From QWPT01 sp044356505 (lineage in GTDB: Bacteria > Planctomycetota > Phycisphaerae > Phycisphaerales > SM1A02), in the NCBI GenBank assembly GCA_044356505.1, contig JBIKWD010000001.1:16422-80421 (forward strand): a stretch of 64,000 bases of DNA, written 5' to 3'. Within the stretch, counting starts at the first letter, position 1; the number at the start of each line of letters is the position of its first letter. Shown here piece by piece: positions 35,949-45,572 of the stretch. The translations under genes and the position numbers were made by a program. The notes below the pieces were generated by a model, which was given only the letters and a program-made list of their open reading frames with translations, had not been told where the DNA came from and did no database searches.

Positions 35949-38060
35949 ATGGCCACCGACCTCACAAAAGTCCGCAACATCGGCATCTGCGCGCACATCG
36001 ACGCAGGCAAGACCACCGTCTCCGAGCGCATCCTCTTCTACACCGGCCGCAACTACAAGATCGGCGAAGTGCACGAGGGCATGGCGACCATGGACTTCCT
36101 CCAGGAAGAGCAGGAGCGCGGCATCACCATCCAGTCGGCCGCGACGACCTGCCCGTGGGAGAAGGACGGCGTCAAGTACAAGATCAACCTGATCGACACC
36201 CCGGGCCACGTGGACTTCACGATCGAAGTCGAGCGTTCGCTGCGCGTCCTCGACGGCGCGTGCGCCGTGTTCGACGGCAAGGAAGGCGTCGAGGCGCAGT
36301 CCGAGACCGTGTGGCGCCAGGCCGACCGCTACGGCGTGCCGCGTCTCTGCTTCATCAACAAGATGGACAAGATGGGCGCCGACTGGGACTTCTCCTTCAA
36401 CTCGATCCGTTCGCGCCTCGGCGCCAACGGCATCGCCATCCAGCTTCCGATCGGCAAGGGCAACGACTTCATCGGCATCATCGACCTGGTGAAGATGACC
36501 GCCGTCTACTTCTCCGCCGAGGATCAGGGCGCGACGATCACCGAGGGCGAGATTCCCGCTGACCTCAAGGACAAGGCCGAGCTGTTCCGCGCCGAGCTCA
36601 TCGAGAAGGCGGCCGAAGTCGACGATGTGCTCATGGAGCAGTACCTCACCGACGCGTCGAAGATCACCAACGAGCAGATCAAGGCGGCCATCCGCAAGGG
36701 CACCGTCGAGATCAAGTGCTTCCCCGTCCTCTGCGGCGCCGCGCTCAAGAACGTCGGCGTCCAGAAGATCCTCGACGCCGCGATCGACTACCTGCCGAAC
36801 CCGACCGAGCGTCCCGACACGAAGGGCGTCAACCCCGACGATGTCAACCAGGCGATGACCCGTCCGCACGACCCGACCGCGCCGTTCTCCGCGCTCGTGT
36901 TCAAGGTCGTCTCGGACATCCACGGCGACCTCACCTACATCCGCGTCTACTCGGGCACGCTCGACAAGGGCACGCGCGTCCTCAACCCGGGCAACGGCAA
37001 GCGCGAGAACGTCAGCCGCATCTTCGAGATGCACGCGAACGACCGCAACGCGCTCGAGCAGGTCGACGCCGGCAACATCGTCGCCGTCATCGGCCTCAAG
37101 AGCTCGTACACCGGCGACACCATCTGCGACCCCGATCACCCCATCATCCTCGAGCGCATGACCTTCCCCGAGCCTGTCATCTCGATGGCGATCGAGCCGA
37201 TCACGGGCGACGACAAGAAGAAGCTCGGCGACGCGCTCACGACGATCCGCCGCGAGGATCCGTCCTTCCGCTCGAACTACAACGAGGAGACGGGCGAGAC
37301 GATCATCGCGGGCATGGGCGAGCTCCACCTCGAGATCATCAAGAACAAGCTCACGCGCGACATGAAGATCGGCGTGAACGTCGGCAAGCCGCGCGTCTCG
37401 TACCGCGAGACGATCACGGGCTCGGCCGACCAGGTCCGCGGCCTCTTCAAGAAGCAGTCGGGCGGCCGCGGCCAGTTCGGCGATGCCGTCGTCAGCGTCA
37501 GCCCGATCACCCCGGAGGAGGCTGCCGCCGAGGAACTGAAGATGAAGAACGGCGTCGTGTTCGAGGACAAGATCTCGGGCGGCGTCATCCCCAAGGAGTT
37601 CATTCCGTCGGTCGAGTACGGCGTCCGCCAGGCGGCGGCGTCGGGCGTCCTCGGCGGCTACCCGGTCATCAACGTGCGCGTCCAGCTCGTGTTCGGCTCG
37701 TACCACGACGTCGACTCGAACCAGGTCGCGTTCGAGCAGGCGGGCATGCTCGCCTTCCGCGAGGCCGTCATGAAGGCGCGTCCCGCCCTCCTCGAGCCGA
37801 TCATGAAGCTCGTCGTCACCACCCCGGACGAGTTCTTCGGCAACGTGTCGGGCGACATCGCGTCCCGCCGCGGTCAGATCGTCGACCAGGAGATGCGCGG
37901 CAACGCCCGTCTCCTGACCTGCGAAGTGCCGCTGTCGGAGCTCTTCGGCTACACCACGTCGCTCCGCTCGATGACGCAGGGCCGCGCCACGAGCTCGATG
38001 GAGCCGCTGACGTACCGCGTCATGCCGGAGAAGCTGAAGGACGCCGTCCTCAAGAAGTGA
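35949..38060 (+). CDS. fusA: Elongation factor G
   Basis: This 703-residue translational GTPase drives translocation and ribosome recycling. The G1 motif is AHIDAGKTT (about 15-23), switch I ends RGITIQSAA, G3 is DTPGHVDF and G4 is NKMDKMGAD. The tip of domain IV and the C-terminal block (QGRATSSMEPLTYRVMPEKL) are in place. ATG at 35949 has AGGA about ten bases upstream. It has its own strong promoter and a strong terminator, so it is monocistronic here; rpsL, rpsG and tuf are not adjacent, unlike the classical str operon. Planctomycetes can carry more than one EF-G copy, so another may exist. Confidence 0.96.
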   Translation: MATDLTKVRNIGICAHIDAGKTTVSERILFYTGRNYKIGEVHEGMATMDFLQEEQERGITIQSAATTCPWEKDGVKYKINLIDTPGHVDFTIEVERSLRVLDGACAVFDGKEGVEAQSETVWRQADRYGVPRLCFINKMDKMGADWDFSFNSIRSRLGANGIAIQLPIGKGNDFIGIIDLVKMTAVYFSAEDQGATITEGEIPADLKDKAELFRAELIEKAAEVDDVLMEQYLTDASKITNEQIKAAIRKGTVEIKCFPVLCGAALKNVGVQKILDAAIDYLPNPTERPDTKGVNPDDVNQAMTRPHDPTAPFSALVFKVVSDIHGDLTYIRVYSGTLDKGTRVLNPGNGKRENVSRIFEMHANDRNALEQVDAGNIVAVIGLKSSYTGDTICDPDHPIILERMTFPEPVISMAIEPITGDDKKKLGDALTTIRREDPSFRSNYNEETGETIIAGMGELHLEIIKNKLTRDMKIGVNVGKPRVSYRETITGSADQVRGLFKKQSGGRGQFGDAVVSVSPITPEEAAAEELKMKNGVVFEDKISGGVIPKEFIPSVEYGVRQAAASGVLGGYPVINVRVQLVFGSYHDVDSNQVAFEQAGMLAFREAVMKARPALLEPIMKLVVTTPDEFFGNVSGDIASRRGQIVDQEMRGNARLLTCEVPLSELFGYTTSLRSMTQGRATSSMEPLTYRVMPEKLKDAVLKK

Positions 38061-38094
38061 TCAGCGCCCTCGGGCGTGAACCAAGTCCAGCGAA

Positions 38095-38132
38095 ACTCGC
38101 CGCCGACGGAGCCGTCGGCGGCGAGTTTTCCT
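38095..38132 (+). terminator. Intrinsic terminator after fusA
   Basis: Perfect 14-bp stem (38095-38108 with 38113-38126), loop gagc, followed by tttcctttc, 35 bases after the stop codon. Confidence 0.88.
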
Positions 38133-38212
38133 TTCATCCGGTCCGCGCGGGCGGGGTAAGGGCGGCGGATTCTGCGCTCCCGACGCCCCGTGACCTTTGC
38201 GACGACTGCGCC

Positions 38213-38218
38213 TACCAT
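38213..38218 (+). promoter_or_regulatory. -10-like hexamer taccat before the phosphatase gene
   Basis: taccat ends eight bases before ATG 38227, with no Shine-Dalgarno in between. A near-leaderless start is implied. Confidence 0.35.
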
Positions 38219-38226
38219 GGCGCCCC

Positions 38227-40242
38227 ATGTCAGAGACCGAAGCCGATCCCGACCTCGTTTCAGAGCGCGGTCAGTTTCGTGCCGAGTACGAGCGCGAAAT
38301 GGGCCAGTGGCTGCGGCGGCGGCTCGGCTATCTCTGCATCGCCTACGCGGCGTTCCAGGTCCTTTCGGTGACCGCGCTGACGCTGAGTTCGACGGTCTTC
38401 CAGTCGGATGTCGAGGAACGGTCATCGCTTCCCCCCCGCATCGAGCAGCGGGCGGAAGAAGCGGAACGGCGAGCGGGAGCGGGCCTGCCGCTGCGACCCG
38501 TGGACGCGCGCGCACTTGCGGCGCTCGAGGCGGAGAAGCGCCGCGCCGATCGAGAGCGCAGCAAGCAGGCGGTCGTCACCACCCTCGATGCGTTCAGCAC
38601 CATCGCCCAGGATTTCGCGGGCAAGCTCGCCGACGCGGGCGAGCGGCCCGAACGGCCCGGCCGCGCCGTGCGCGAGCGGGTGATCGACCGCTGGTGGCTC
38701 GAGGAATCCCCGGGACAGACCGCTGCCGTCGCGCGGCCTGAAGACGCGCCGAGATCGGCGACGGTGAACGACGGCGGAGCTGCGAACGATGAAGGCGACC
38801 GGTCGCAGCGAGGACGCGATTCCCGCGCGGCCGGCGGCGTGGATTCCGCAGTGGATTCCGGAGTGGATTCCGGAGTGGATTCCGGCGCTCCGCGTGCCGA
38901 TGTGCCCGATGCAGCCGACGCGTCCGATCAGGACGGCGCGGACATCTCGGCAGCGATCGAAGCGCTGTCGCTTCCGTGGTGGACATGGGGGCTGACGTCG
39001 CTGCCGACCTTCGGGGTGCTCGCGTGGTTCGGCCTCAAGGTCCGGCCGCGGCTCTACACGCGCTCCGAACTGGTGTCGGCCGCGACGAGGATGATCCTGT
39101 CGCTTGGCCTCCTCAACTTCGGGTTCGAGTGCGTGATGCTGCTGGCGAATCCGAACACGCCGATCACGCCGCTCTTCACGATCTTCTTCTGGCACCTGAC
39201 AGCGTCTCTCTTCCTCCCCTGGAACTGGCGCGAGTCGCTCAAGCCGATCCTGCCGCTGCTCGCCTGCTGGATCCTGCTGCGGCTCGGACTCGCGACCAGC
39301 GACGGCGGATGGCTTGGTTTCTTCGGCTCCTTGATCGGTGCGCCCTTCCTCTTCGCTCCCGCGCTGATCCTCTGCTACGCGCGGCTTCGCTGGCACCAGC
39401 GGCAGTTCAAGTCCGGCTTCGTCGGAAGGCGCTTCCTCGAGATGCGCCGGGAGTTCATCCAGGCGCGTGCGGTGCACGAATCGCTGTTCCCGAAGCCGCA
39501 GGATCTCGGCTGGCTGCGGTTCGACTTCGGCTATCGACCCGCCGCGGACATCGGCGGCGACTTCATCCACTCCTGGACCGACGACGACGACCGCTTCCAC
39601 GTCGCGCTGATCGACGTGACCGGCCACGGCCTCGCAAGCGCCATGACGGTGGCCCGCATCCACGGAGAGATCGAGCGGCTTCGCGACGAGCATCCCGACG
39701 AGGGCCCCGCGCGCATGCTTGCGCGGCTCAACCGCTACTTCCAGCGCCTGCTGTCGCGCCACCGGCTGTTCGCGACCGCCGTGCTGCTGACGATCGACCC
39801 GCGGACCGGCGAGATGCGCTACGCGAGCGCGGGACATCCCCCGGTGTTCGTGCGCTCGCGCTCGGGCGTGCGCGAGATCGAGTCCACCACCTTCCTGCTC
39901 GGAGCCGTCGACGAAGAGACCTTCGGCACCGAGGAGGTTTCGGTGCACCTCGAGGAAGGCGACCGGGTCATCCTCTACACCGACGGCGCCTACGACGCGC
40001 GGAATCCACGCGGGGAGCGGTTCGGCCTCGACAGGCTGCGCGATGTGCTGCGACGGCCGGCGGCGCCGCAGAAGTGGACGCCGTTCCTGATGAATCTCGT
40101 CGAGACCTTCGAGGCGGGCATGCCCGAGGACGACCTGCTGGTCGCGGAGATCACCCTCCGCAGCCGGAAGTCCGTCTACTCCGGAGTGACGGGCGACGAC
40201 CTCCCGGTGCCGCGGACGAGCCTGAGCGGGGCGCGCACGTGA
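38227..40242 (+). CDS. Membrane PP2C-type (SpoIIE/RsbU) phosphatase
   Basis: This is a 671-residue protein. The N-terminus carries one TM (about 35-55), a charged coiled-coil-like loop (70-130) and a VDSG repeat near 205-220. Five more TM segments (about 250-390) follow. The C-terminal SpoIIE phosphatase domain (about 430-655) has the metal-binding blocks FGYRPAADIGGDF, VALIDVTGHGLASAM and MPEDDLLVAEI. Such phosphatases usually dephosphorylate an anti-sigma antagonist (SpoIIAA/RsbV-like); no such gene is adjacent. The stop overlaps ribD (GTGA), so ribD is co-transcribed. The polytopic sensor part has no domain I can name. Confidence 0.86.
   Translation: MSETEADPDLVSERGQFRAEYEREMGQWLRRRLGYLCIAYAAFQVLSVTALTLSSTVFQSDVEERSSLPPRIEQRAEEAERRAGAGLPLRPVDARALAALEAEKRRADRERSKQAVVTTLDAFSTIAQDFAGKLADAGERPERPGRAVRERVIDRWWLEESPGQTAAVARPEDAPRSATVNDGGAANDEGDRSQRGRDSRAAGGVDSAVDSGVDSGVDSGAPRADVPDAADASDQDGADISAAIEALSLPWWTWGLTSLPTFGVLAWFGLKVRPRLYTRSELVSAATRMILSLGLLNFGFECVMLLANPNTPITPLFTIFFWHLTASLFLPWNWRESLKPILPLLACWILLRLGLATSDGGWLGFFGSLIGAPFLFAPALILCYARLRWHQRQFKSGFVGRRFLEMRREFIQARAVHESLFPKPQDLGWLRFDFGYRPAADIGGDFIHSWTDDDDRFHVALIDVTGHGLASAMTVARIHGEIERLRDEHPDEGPARMLARLNRYFQRLLSRHRLFATAVLLTIDPRTGEMRYASAGHPPVFVRSRSGVREIESTTFLLGAVDEETFGTEEVSVHLEEGDRVILYTDGAYDARNPRGERFGLDRLRDVLRRPAAPQKWTPFLMNLVETFEAGMPEDDLLVAEITLRSRKSVYSGVTGDDLPVPRTSLSGART
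38839..38886. repeat. 12-bp in-frame tandem repeat, four copies
   Basis: Four near-identical copies of gtggattccgga encode VDSA/VDSG repeats in the loop of the phosphatase. Frame is preserved. Confidence 0.9.
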
Positions 40243-41333
40243 CGGCCGCTGCCCTGCGCGCGGCGCTCGACCGCGCCGTCCGCCTCGCGGCGCGAGGACA
40301 TGGCGGCGCCGAACCGAACCCGATGGTGGGATGCGTGATCCTCGACGGGGACGGAGCCGTGATCGCGGAGGGCTACCACCGGCGCTGCGGCGGGCCTCAC
40401 GCCGAAGTCGAGGCGCTCGCCGCGGCTGGAAGCCATGCGCGCGGATCGACCGCCGTGGTCACGCTCGAACCATGCGCGCACCAAGGTCGCACCGGCCCCT
40501 GCACCGAAGCGCTCCGACACGCCGGGGTCGCGCGCGTCATATACGCCGTCCCCGACCCGAACCCGCTCGCGCGCGGCGGCGGCGACCAGCTGATCGCTGC
40601 AGGAGTGCCGGCCGAGCACCTTCCGCACGACGGCGCGCGGGAACTCGCGCTGCCCTTCGTCAAGCGCGTCCGCACGGGCCTGCCGTGGATCGCGGCAAAG
40701 TGGGCACAGTCGATCGATGGCGGGATCGCGCTCGCGAACGGAGACAGCAAGTGGCTCTCCTGCGCGCGAAGCCGCCGGATGGTGCACCGGGAGCGAGGAA
40801 GGGTCGACGCGATCCTCACGGGCATCGGCACGGTCCTCGCGGACGACCCTCAGCTCACCGCACGCGGCGTGCGGGTCCTTCGTCGTGCGACGAGGGTGGT
40901 CTTCGATCCCGCCGTCCGCACACCGCCCGACGCGAAGATCTGCGATGGCAGCGCGCCGACGGTGCTTCTGGCGAGCGAGTCGCTCGATGCCGCGGCAACC
41001 GCGCGGGCGGGCCAACTCTCGGCGCGTGGCGTCCGAGTCCTGAGACTCGGACCAGGGGACAGCCTCCGAGCCCCGCTTGGGAGACTTGCGGAAGAGGGCG
41101 TTGCGCGCGTGCTCGTCGAGGCGGGCGGCGGTGTCGTCGGCCGCCTGCTGCATGAGGATCTGCTCGACGAAGCATGGGTGTTCGTCGCGCCGCTTGTGAT
41201 CGGCGACGACTTGGCGCGGCGCAGCGTGCGGGGCCTAGGTCCGGCCATGCTCGCCGGCATCGCGCGCGCGCGGCTTCTCTCGGTGCGGCGACGCGGTGCC
41301 GATGCGCTGCTTCACTACCGCTGGACGTCGTGA
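40239..41333 (+). CDS. ribD: Riboflavin biosynthesis deaminase/reductase
   Basis: This 364-residue bifunctional enzyme carries out the second and third steps of riboflavin synthesis. The N-terminal zinc deaminase has HAE (His54, Glu56) and the cysteines of TLEPCAHQGRTGPC (Cys79 and Cys88). The C-terminal reductase begins with IAAKWAQSIDGGIA and carries GIGTVLADDPQLT and VEAGGGVVGRLL. Length matches RibD. GTG 40239 overlaps the stop of the phosphatase gene. Other rib genes are not in the window, and no FMN riboswitch is present upstream. The DPxN loop PNPLARGGGDQL is somewhat shortened relative to canonical PNPxVxGxG. Confidence 0.92.
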   Translation: MTAAALRAALDRAVRLAARGHGGAEPNPMVGCVILDGDGAVIAEGYHRRCGGPHAEVEALAAAGSHARGSTAVVTLEPCAHQGRTGPCTEALRHAGVARVIYAVPDPNPLARGGGDQLIAAGVPAEHLPHDGARELALPFVKRVRTGLPWIAAKWAQSIDGGIALANGDSKWLSCARSRRMVHRERGRVDAILTGIGTVLADDPQLTARGVRVLRRATRVVFDPAVRTPPDAKICDGSAPTVLLASESLDAAATARAGQLSARGVRVLRLGPGDSLRAPLGRLAEEGVARVLVEAGGGVVGRLLHEDLLDEAWVFVAPLVIGDDLARRSVRGLGPAMLAGIARARLLSVRRRGADALLHYRWTS

Positions 41334-41388
41334 GGCGAGGCCGAGACCGTTGCGCGAACGATGCGCGAGCGGACCCGACGCGCATGCC

Positions 41389-42783
41389 TCACGGAAGCGG
41401 CCGCGTCACGCACCCGAGCTCCGCCGGTGAGAGCGGAAGATCGATCGCGCCGTGCGCGCGCAGTACTCCGTCGCCGTTCTCGAACAGGAACCCGCCTTCG
41501 GCTTCCGACGCCACCCGCACGGTGTCGAGCGCCTCGCCGGCAAAACCGCGGAGGGTGATCGTCGCCACCTCGCGCTCGGCAGGAAAGACCGCGATCCGCA
41601 CGCTGCCGGCGCGGGCCTCGGTCAACGCCGAGAGCAGCCGCCGCACCGCCGCGTCGTCGGCCGCGCCGGCACCCTCGCCGGACTCCGGTTCGCCCCACGC
41701 GGCGTTCCAGCGGTCGGTCTCGCGGCGAAGCGACAGACGCACCGGCCCCTGCGTGATCTCGATCGCGCCGACGTCGGCGGCGCGGACCCCGCTTGCGACG
41801 GCATCGACGAGGCGTTCGGCGCGCGGCGCGATTCCGGCGAGGACCGCTGCCGGGATCCGGACGACCGTGTTCGTTCCCTCGACGAGCCCGAAGCGGTCCT
41901 GTGCGCCGATCGAGACGGGATCGCCGATGCGCAGCCGCGTCTCGCGGGACCCGCTCCGGACCGCGAGCACCGCGGCGGCCGGCTCGAGACCGTACACCGA
42001 GAGCTCGGCCGGATTGTCGACGATGAAGCCCTCGCTCCGCGCCCGTCGGATCGCGTCGACGAGTTCCTCGCACTGCTGGCGGTCCGCGCGGGTCCGGATC
42101 GGTTCCTCGATGCGGAAGTTGCGGCCGCTGCGAGCGATCGACGTCGTCGAGCCTCCCGAGGTAAGGCCGATACGGTCCACCTCGCCGAGATCGATGAAGA
42201 GATCGCGCCGCCGGAACTCCCGCGGATCGCGTTCAAGCGCGAACTGGTGCAGCGATCCATCGACGACCTCGTAGCGGACACTGGGCTGCGCGGGGCGGAC
42301 ACCGGGCTGCGCGGGCTCGACGGCGCGCGCGTACGCCCTTCCCGCCAGGCTCCTCCGTCCGAGTTCGACGACCACCCGGCGCGCCGGCGCACCACCCGAC
42401 GACTCCTCGACAAGTTCGATGCGTCCCTGCGCCGGAGCAAGCCCGGCAGCCGCCAGCGATACGGCGTCGTCGGCACGCACCTCGACGGAGCGCACGCTCT
42501 CGGCCTTCGTCACGCGCGCGGCGAACTGGCGAATCGACCAGCCGTCGACGGCGTGCTCGACCGGCGATGTCTGCCACCACGACTGACCGCGCCTGACGAA
42601 CCGATACCTGGTTCCCTCGCGGTCGAGAAGCACTTCCGCGAGACGCTCGGGGTCGATCGAATCGCGGGCCACGAGCGGCTCTCGACCCCGCGGCGCGGCA
42701 CGCTCGGCCGACCCGATCCTGTGAGCGACGAGACCGACCGCGAGGGCGGCAAGCAGGACGAGCGGGGTTCGGAAGAGCCTCAT
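41389..42783 (-). CDS. DUF4340-containing exported protein
   Basis: This 464-residue protein has an N-terminal TM or signal segment (about 4-22), then a beta-rich extracytoplasmic body. The DUF4340 traits include repeated modules on the theme RYRFVRRGQSWWQTSPVEHAVD and ETDRWNAAWGEPE, with phrases like FIVDNPAELSVYGLEPAAAVLAVRSG (YGLxxP). It is the last of three overlapping minus-strand genes, ATGA with the preceding permease-GldG fusion, the usual order for GldA/GldFG/DUF4340 sets. A 21-bp in-frame repeat encodes tandem VRPAQPS/G. Role: accessory to a gliding-type ABC exporter, inferred from context. Confidence 0.82.
   Translation of the reverse strand: MRLFRTPLVLLAALAVGLVAHRIGSAERAAPRGREPLVARDSIDPERLAEVLLDREGTRYRFVRRGQSWWQTSPVEHAVDGWSIRQFAARVTKAESVRSVEVRADDAVSLAAAGLAPAQGRIELVEESSGGAPARRVVVELGRRSLAGRAYARAVEPAQPGVRPAQPSVRYEVVDGSLHQFALERDPREFRRRDLFIDLGEVDRIGLTSGGSTTSIARSGRNFRIEEPIRTRADRQQCEELVDAIRRARSEGFIVDNPAELSVYGLEPAAAVLAVRSGSRETRLRIGDPVSIGAQDRFGLVEGTNTVVRIPAAVLAGIAPRAERLVDAVASGVRAADVGAIEITQGPVRLSLRRETDRWNAAWGEPESGEGAGAADDAAVRRLLSALTEARAGSVRIAVFPAEREVATITLRGFAGEALDTVRVASEAEGGFLFENGDGVLRAHGAIDLPLSPAELGCVTRPLP
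42274..42315. repeat. 21-bp in-frame tandem duplication
   Basis: Two copies of a 21-base unit with one mismatch in the DUF4340 gene give VRPAQPS and VRPAQPG on the minus strand. Confidence 0.85.
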
Positions 42784-45572
42784 GCCCGCCTCCTCCGCGC
42801 TGCGATCACGACCGCGCCCGCCACGACCGGTCCGATCACGATGAAGCCGCCGAATCCGAACATCCACGCGCGACGCGGCCCGTCGCCGAGCGACTCGATC
42901 CGCGGGACTTCACGCCCGCTCAGCCCCCCGTCGAGAAGATCCGGCCGGTCCGCGAGCCACGCGACGCTCGCGAGCAGAAGTTCGCGATTGCCGGGATTGA
43001 CGAGCGCCGTCCGTCCGCCACCGAGGCCGTCGGAGAGATCCGCGAGACTCGAGAGGAGCCACCCGCCGCTTGCGACGACCACGGCGCGCTGCGGTCCTGC
43101 AGGCGTCTTTCGCTCCGCAAGCACGCATACGGGCAGCGGCTCGGCGAGACGCTTCGATTCCGGCACTTCGCGGACGCCGTCGCCATCTCCGCGCCAGTCG
43201 TCGGCGATCCAGCGCTCGCGCCCCGGCTCGATCTCGACGGCGGAAGTCGCCCGCACGCCCTCGGGAAGCGGATCTGCGAGCCGAATGGCCATCGGCTGGT
43301 TGAACAGGATCGCCTTGCCCCGCAGACGGCCGGCGATCGGCGAGTTCGCCGCCACCCGCTCGATGAGCTGCCACGTCCGCACTTCAGGCTGGCCATCGGA
43401 ATTGGCGACGAGCTCGAGCACCACGCGACCGGCATCGACCTCGAGGCCGAAGCCCGAGAGAATCGACTCCCACGGATCAGGTTGCCCGAGGACGGCGAGC
43501 ATGCTGCGTCCCACCGAGAGCAGCACGGGCCGGCCGTCGCGCAGCAGCGCCTCCGTTTCGGCGACGAGAAGCCTCTCCTCGCGCGAAAGCTCCAGTTGCG
43601 TCCGCCTCAGCGCGGGCAGCACGACGAACACCTGTTCCTGACCCGTCGCGGCGGTCGGGCGCTCGCCGCGTCCCGGCGTCCACTCCGTGACGGAGTAGCC
43701 CGTGCTCTTCACCGCATCGACGACGGCGACAAGATCGTTGTTGTCCTGCCGTGCACGGAAGAGCGAGTCCTTCTCGGAGTGGACGAACACGACCTGCGGC
43801 ATCCGGGCCGAAGCGATGCTTCGGATCGCTCCCGACAGGACCTCCTCGCCACGGAAGCCCCAGCTGTAGCTGATTCGATCCGTGCCCTGCGCGCCTACGG
43901 TGCGCGGAAAGAGCCGCCACGCCGGGATCACCGACATCCTCTGGCCGCCGACGACGACGGCTGCCTCGCCGCCGAGCAGTTCACGGGCGAGCATGTCGAG
44001 ACCGACGGACGGCAGTGCCTCGAGTTCCTGCCGAGAAGCCTGCATGCTCGACGCCAGTTCCTCGAACGGTTCGATCCGCGAAGCGACCACGCCACGTACC
44101 GCTGTCGGCACCGACGGCTGGCTGCGCCACTGCGCGAAGAGCGTTGCGGCGGAGGCAAGCTGGTCTCCCCAGACGCGGAACCCCTGCGCAAGCGCGCTGC
44201 GCGCGCCCTCGAGGTCCGGAAGCGGTCGCGAGCCGCTCGTGCGCGTCATCTCGACGACGCGGTGGCGGAACTGATCGCCATCGGTCGCGACCTGCGCGAA
44301 GAATCCCGCCAGCTGCTCGAGCGTGCGTCTGACCTGACTGTCCTGCGGAAGCTGCTGCGCGGCGGCGCGCAGCCCCGCAGACTGGCCGGCGGCCGTTGCG
44401 CGGAAGCCGTCGTAGACTTGAATCGCGCGCGCGACCGCAGCCTCCGCCTGCGCGATCTCGCCCTCGCGGCTCGCCACGAGTTCCGAAAGCGCCGCCTCGA
44501 ACTCGCCCGCGGACGCCGGAGCGACGGGGTCGATCCTGCGCGCGTCGATCAGCGGATTCGCGTCGCGGAAGCGCTCGAGCACCTCGTCGACCTGTCGAAG
44601 GACGGCGGGATCGGCGTCCGCCTCGTCGACGAACAGGATGATCTTCCATTGTCCCTCGAGCCCCTCGAGCAGCTCGACCGTCGGAGGCGCGAGACTGTAC
44701 GCGCGGGTCTTCGTCGCGTCGGCCTCGACGCGCAGGCCCGACGTGGAGAGGAGCGCCACCGCCGCTGCGCCGAGGGCGATGCACGCGGAGACGAACGCGA
44801 CGGCCTCGGCGCGCGCGAAGATCCGCACCGCGGGCCGCCTTGATCCCTGGTCGCGGATCCGCTCGAGGGAAACCGTCGCGGCGGCGACCCCGACGGCCAT
44901 GATGGCCGCGAAGTAGGCCACCGCCGCCGTGTCGAGCAATCCGAGCGCGAAACCCTCGAGACGCCTCAGCGGGTCCGCGGCCGCTGCGAAGGGCGCCCAT
45001 TCGATCGGCAGCACGCCGACGAGCAGCCGTGATCCCGCGATGAGACCGAGCCAGAGGAAGAACGCCCCGAGGAACGCGACCGTCTGGCTCGCGGTGGTCG
45101 TCGACACCGCAAGCCCGATCGAGGCCGCGGCGCATCCGGCGAGGAAGAGTCCAAGCAGTCCGCACGCGATCTCGCCATAGTCCGGCGCCGCGTAGAGCTC
45201 GAGAGGCAGCGCGAGAAGCGCGACGGGGACGGTGCTCGCGGCGATCAGGATCGCGCAGGCGAGCGCCTTTCCGAGCACGATTTCGAACGGGCTCAGCGGA
45301 CTCGCAAAGAGAGTCTCCCAGGTCTTGAGACGCAGCTCCTCGCTGACCACCCGCATCGAGAGCGCAGGTGCCGTCGCGAGGAGCGCCCAGCCGGCGGCGA
45401 GGATGGCGGTCCGCAGGCTCGCCGGCCGCGCGTCGGCGAAGTCGACTGCGAAGAAGGCGAAGGCCGCCACGAGACCTGCGATCGACAGCGCGATCCAGGC
45501 GACGGGCGTCACGAACGCGCTGCGCAGCTCGCGCACGGCCACTGCGGACACCCGTCGGACCGACGCTGTCAA
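42780..45572 (-). CDS. Gliding-type ABC exporter: permease fused to GldG-like domain
   Basis: This is a 930-residue protein. Residues 1-250 are an ABC-2 permease like GldF (six helices, with ALSMRVVSEELRLKTWETLFASPLS). Another TM (about 258-280) then leads to a long extracytoplasmic GldG-like domain (ABC_transp_aux; FVDEADADPAVLRQVDEVLERFRDANPLID near 310-340 and SYSWGFRGEEVLSGAIRSIA near 560-580). A final TM and basic tail close it (about 900-930). In Bacteroidetes GldF and GldG are separate, so this is a fusion. The start is TTG 45572, with TTGA overlapping the ATPase stop. Partners: the GldA-like ATPase and DUF4340 protein. Substrate unknown. Confidence 0.82.
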   Translation of the reverse strand: MTASVRRVSAVAVRELRSAFVTPVAWIALSIAGLVAAFAFFAVDFADARPASLRTAILAAGWALLATAPALSMRVVSEELRLKTWETLFASPLSPFEIVLGKALACAILIAASTVPVALLALPLELYAAPDYGEIACGLLGLFLAGCAAASIGLAVSTTTASQTVAFLGAFFLWLGLIAGSRLLVGVLPIEWAPFAAAADPLRRLEGFALGLLDTAAVAYFAAIMAVGVAAATVSLERIRDQGSRRPAVRIFARAEAVAFVSACIALGAAAVALLSTSGLRVEADATKTRAYSLAPPTVELLEGLEGQWKIILFVDEADADPAVLRQVDEVLERFRDANPLIDARRIDPVAPASAGEFEAALSELVASREGEIAQAEAAVARAIQVYDGFRATAAGQSAGLRAAAQQLPQDSQVRRTLEQLAGFFAQVATDGDQFRHRVVEMTRTSGSRPLPDLEGARSALAQGFRVWGDQLASAATLFAQWRSQPSVPTAVRGVVASRIEPFEELASSMQASRQELEALPSVGLDMLARELLGGEAAVVVGGQRMSVIPAWRLFPRTVGAQGTDRISYSWGFRGEEVLSGAIRSIASARMPQVVFVHSEKDSLFRARQDNNDLVAVVDAVKSTGYSVTEWTPGRGERPTAATGQEQVFVVLPALRRTQLELSREERLLVAETEALLRDGRPVLLSVGRSMLAVLGQPDPWESILSGFGLEVDAGRVVLELVANSDGQPEVRTWQLIERVAANSPIAGRLRGKAILFNQPMAIRLADPLPEGVRATSAVEIEPGRERWIADDWRGDGDGVREVPESKRLAEPLPVCVLAERKTPAGPQRAVVVASGGWLLSSLADLSDGLGGGRTALVNPGNRELLLASVAWLADRPDLLDGGLSGREVPRIESLGDGPRRAWMFGFGGFIVIGPVVAGAVVIAARRRRA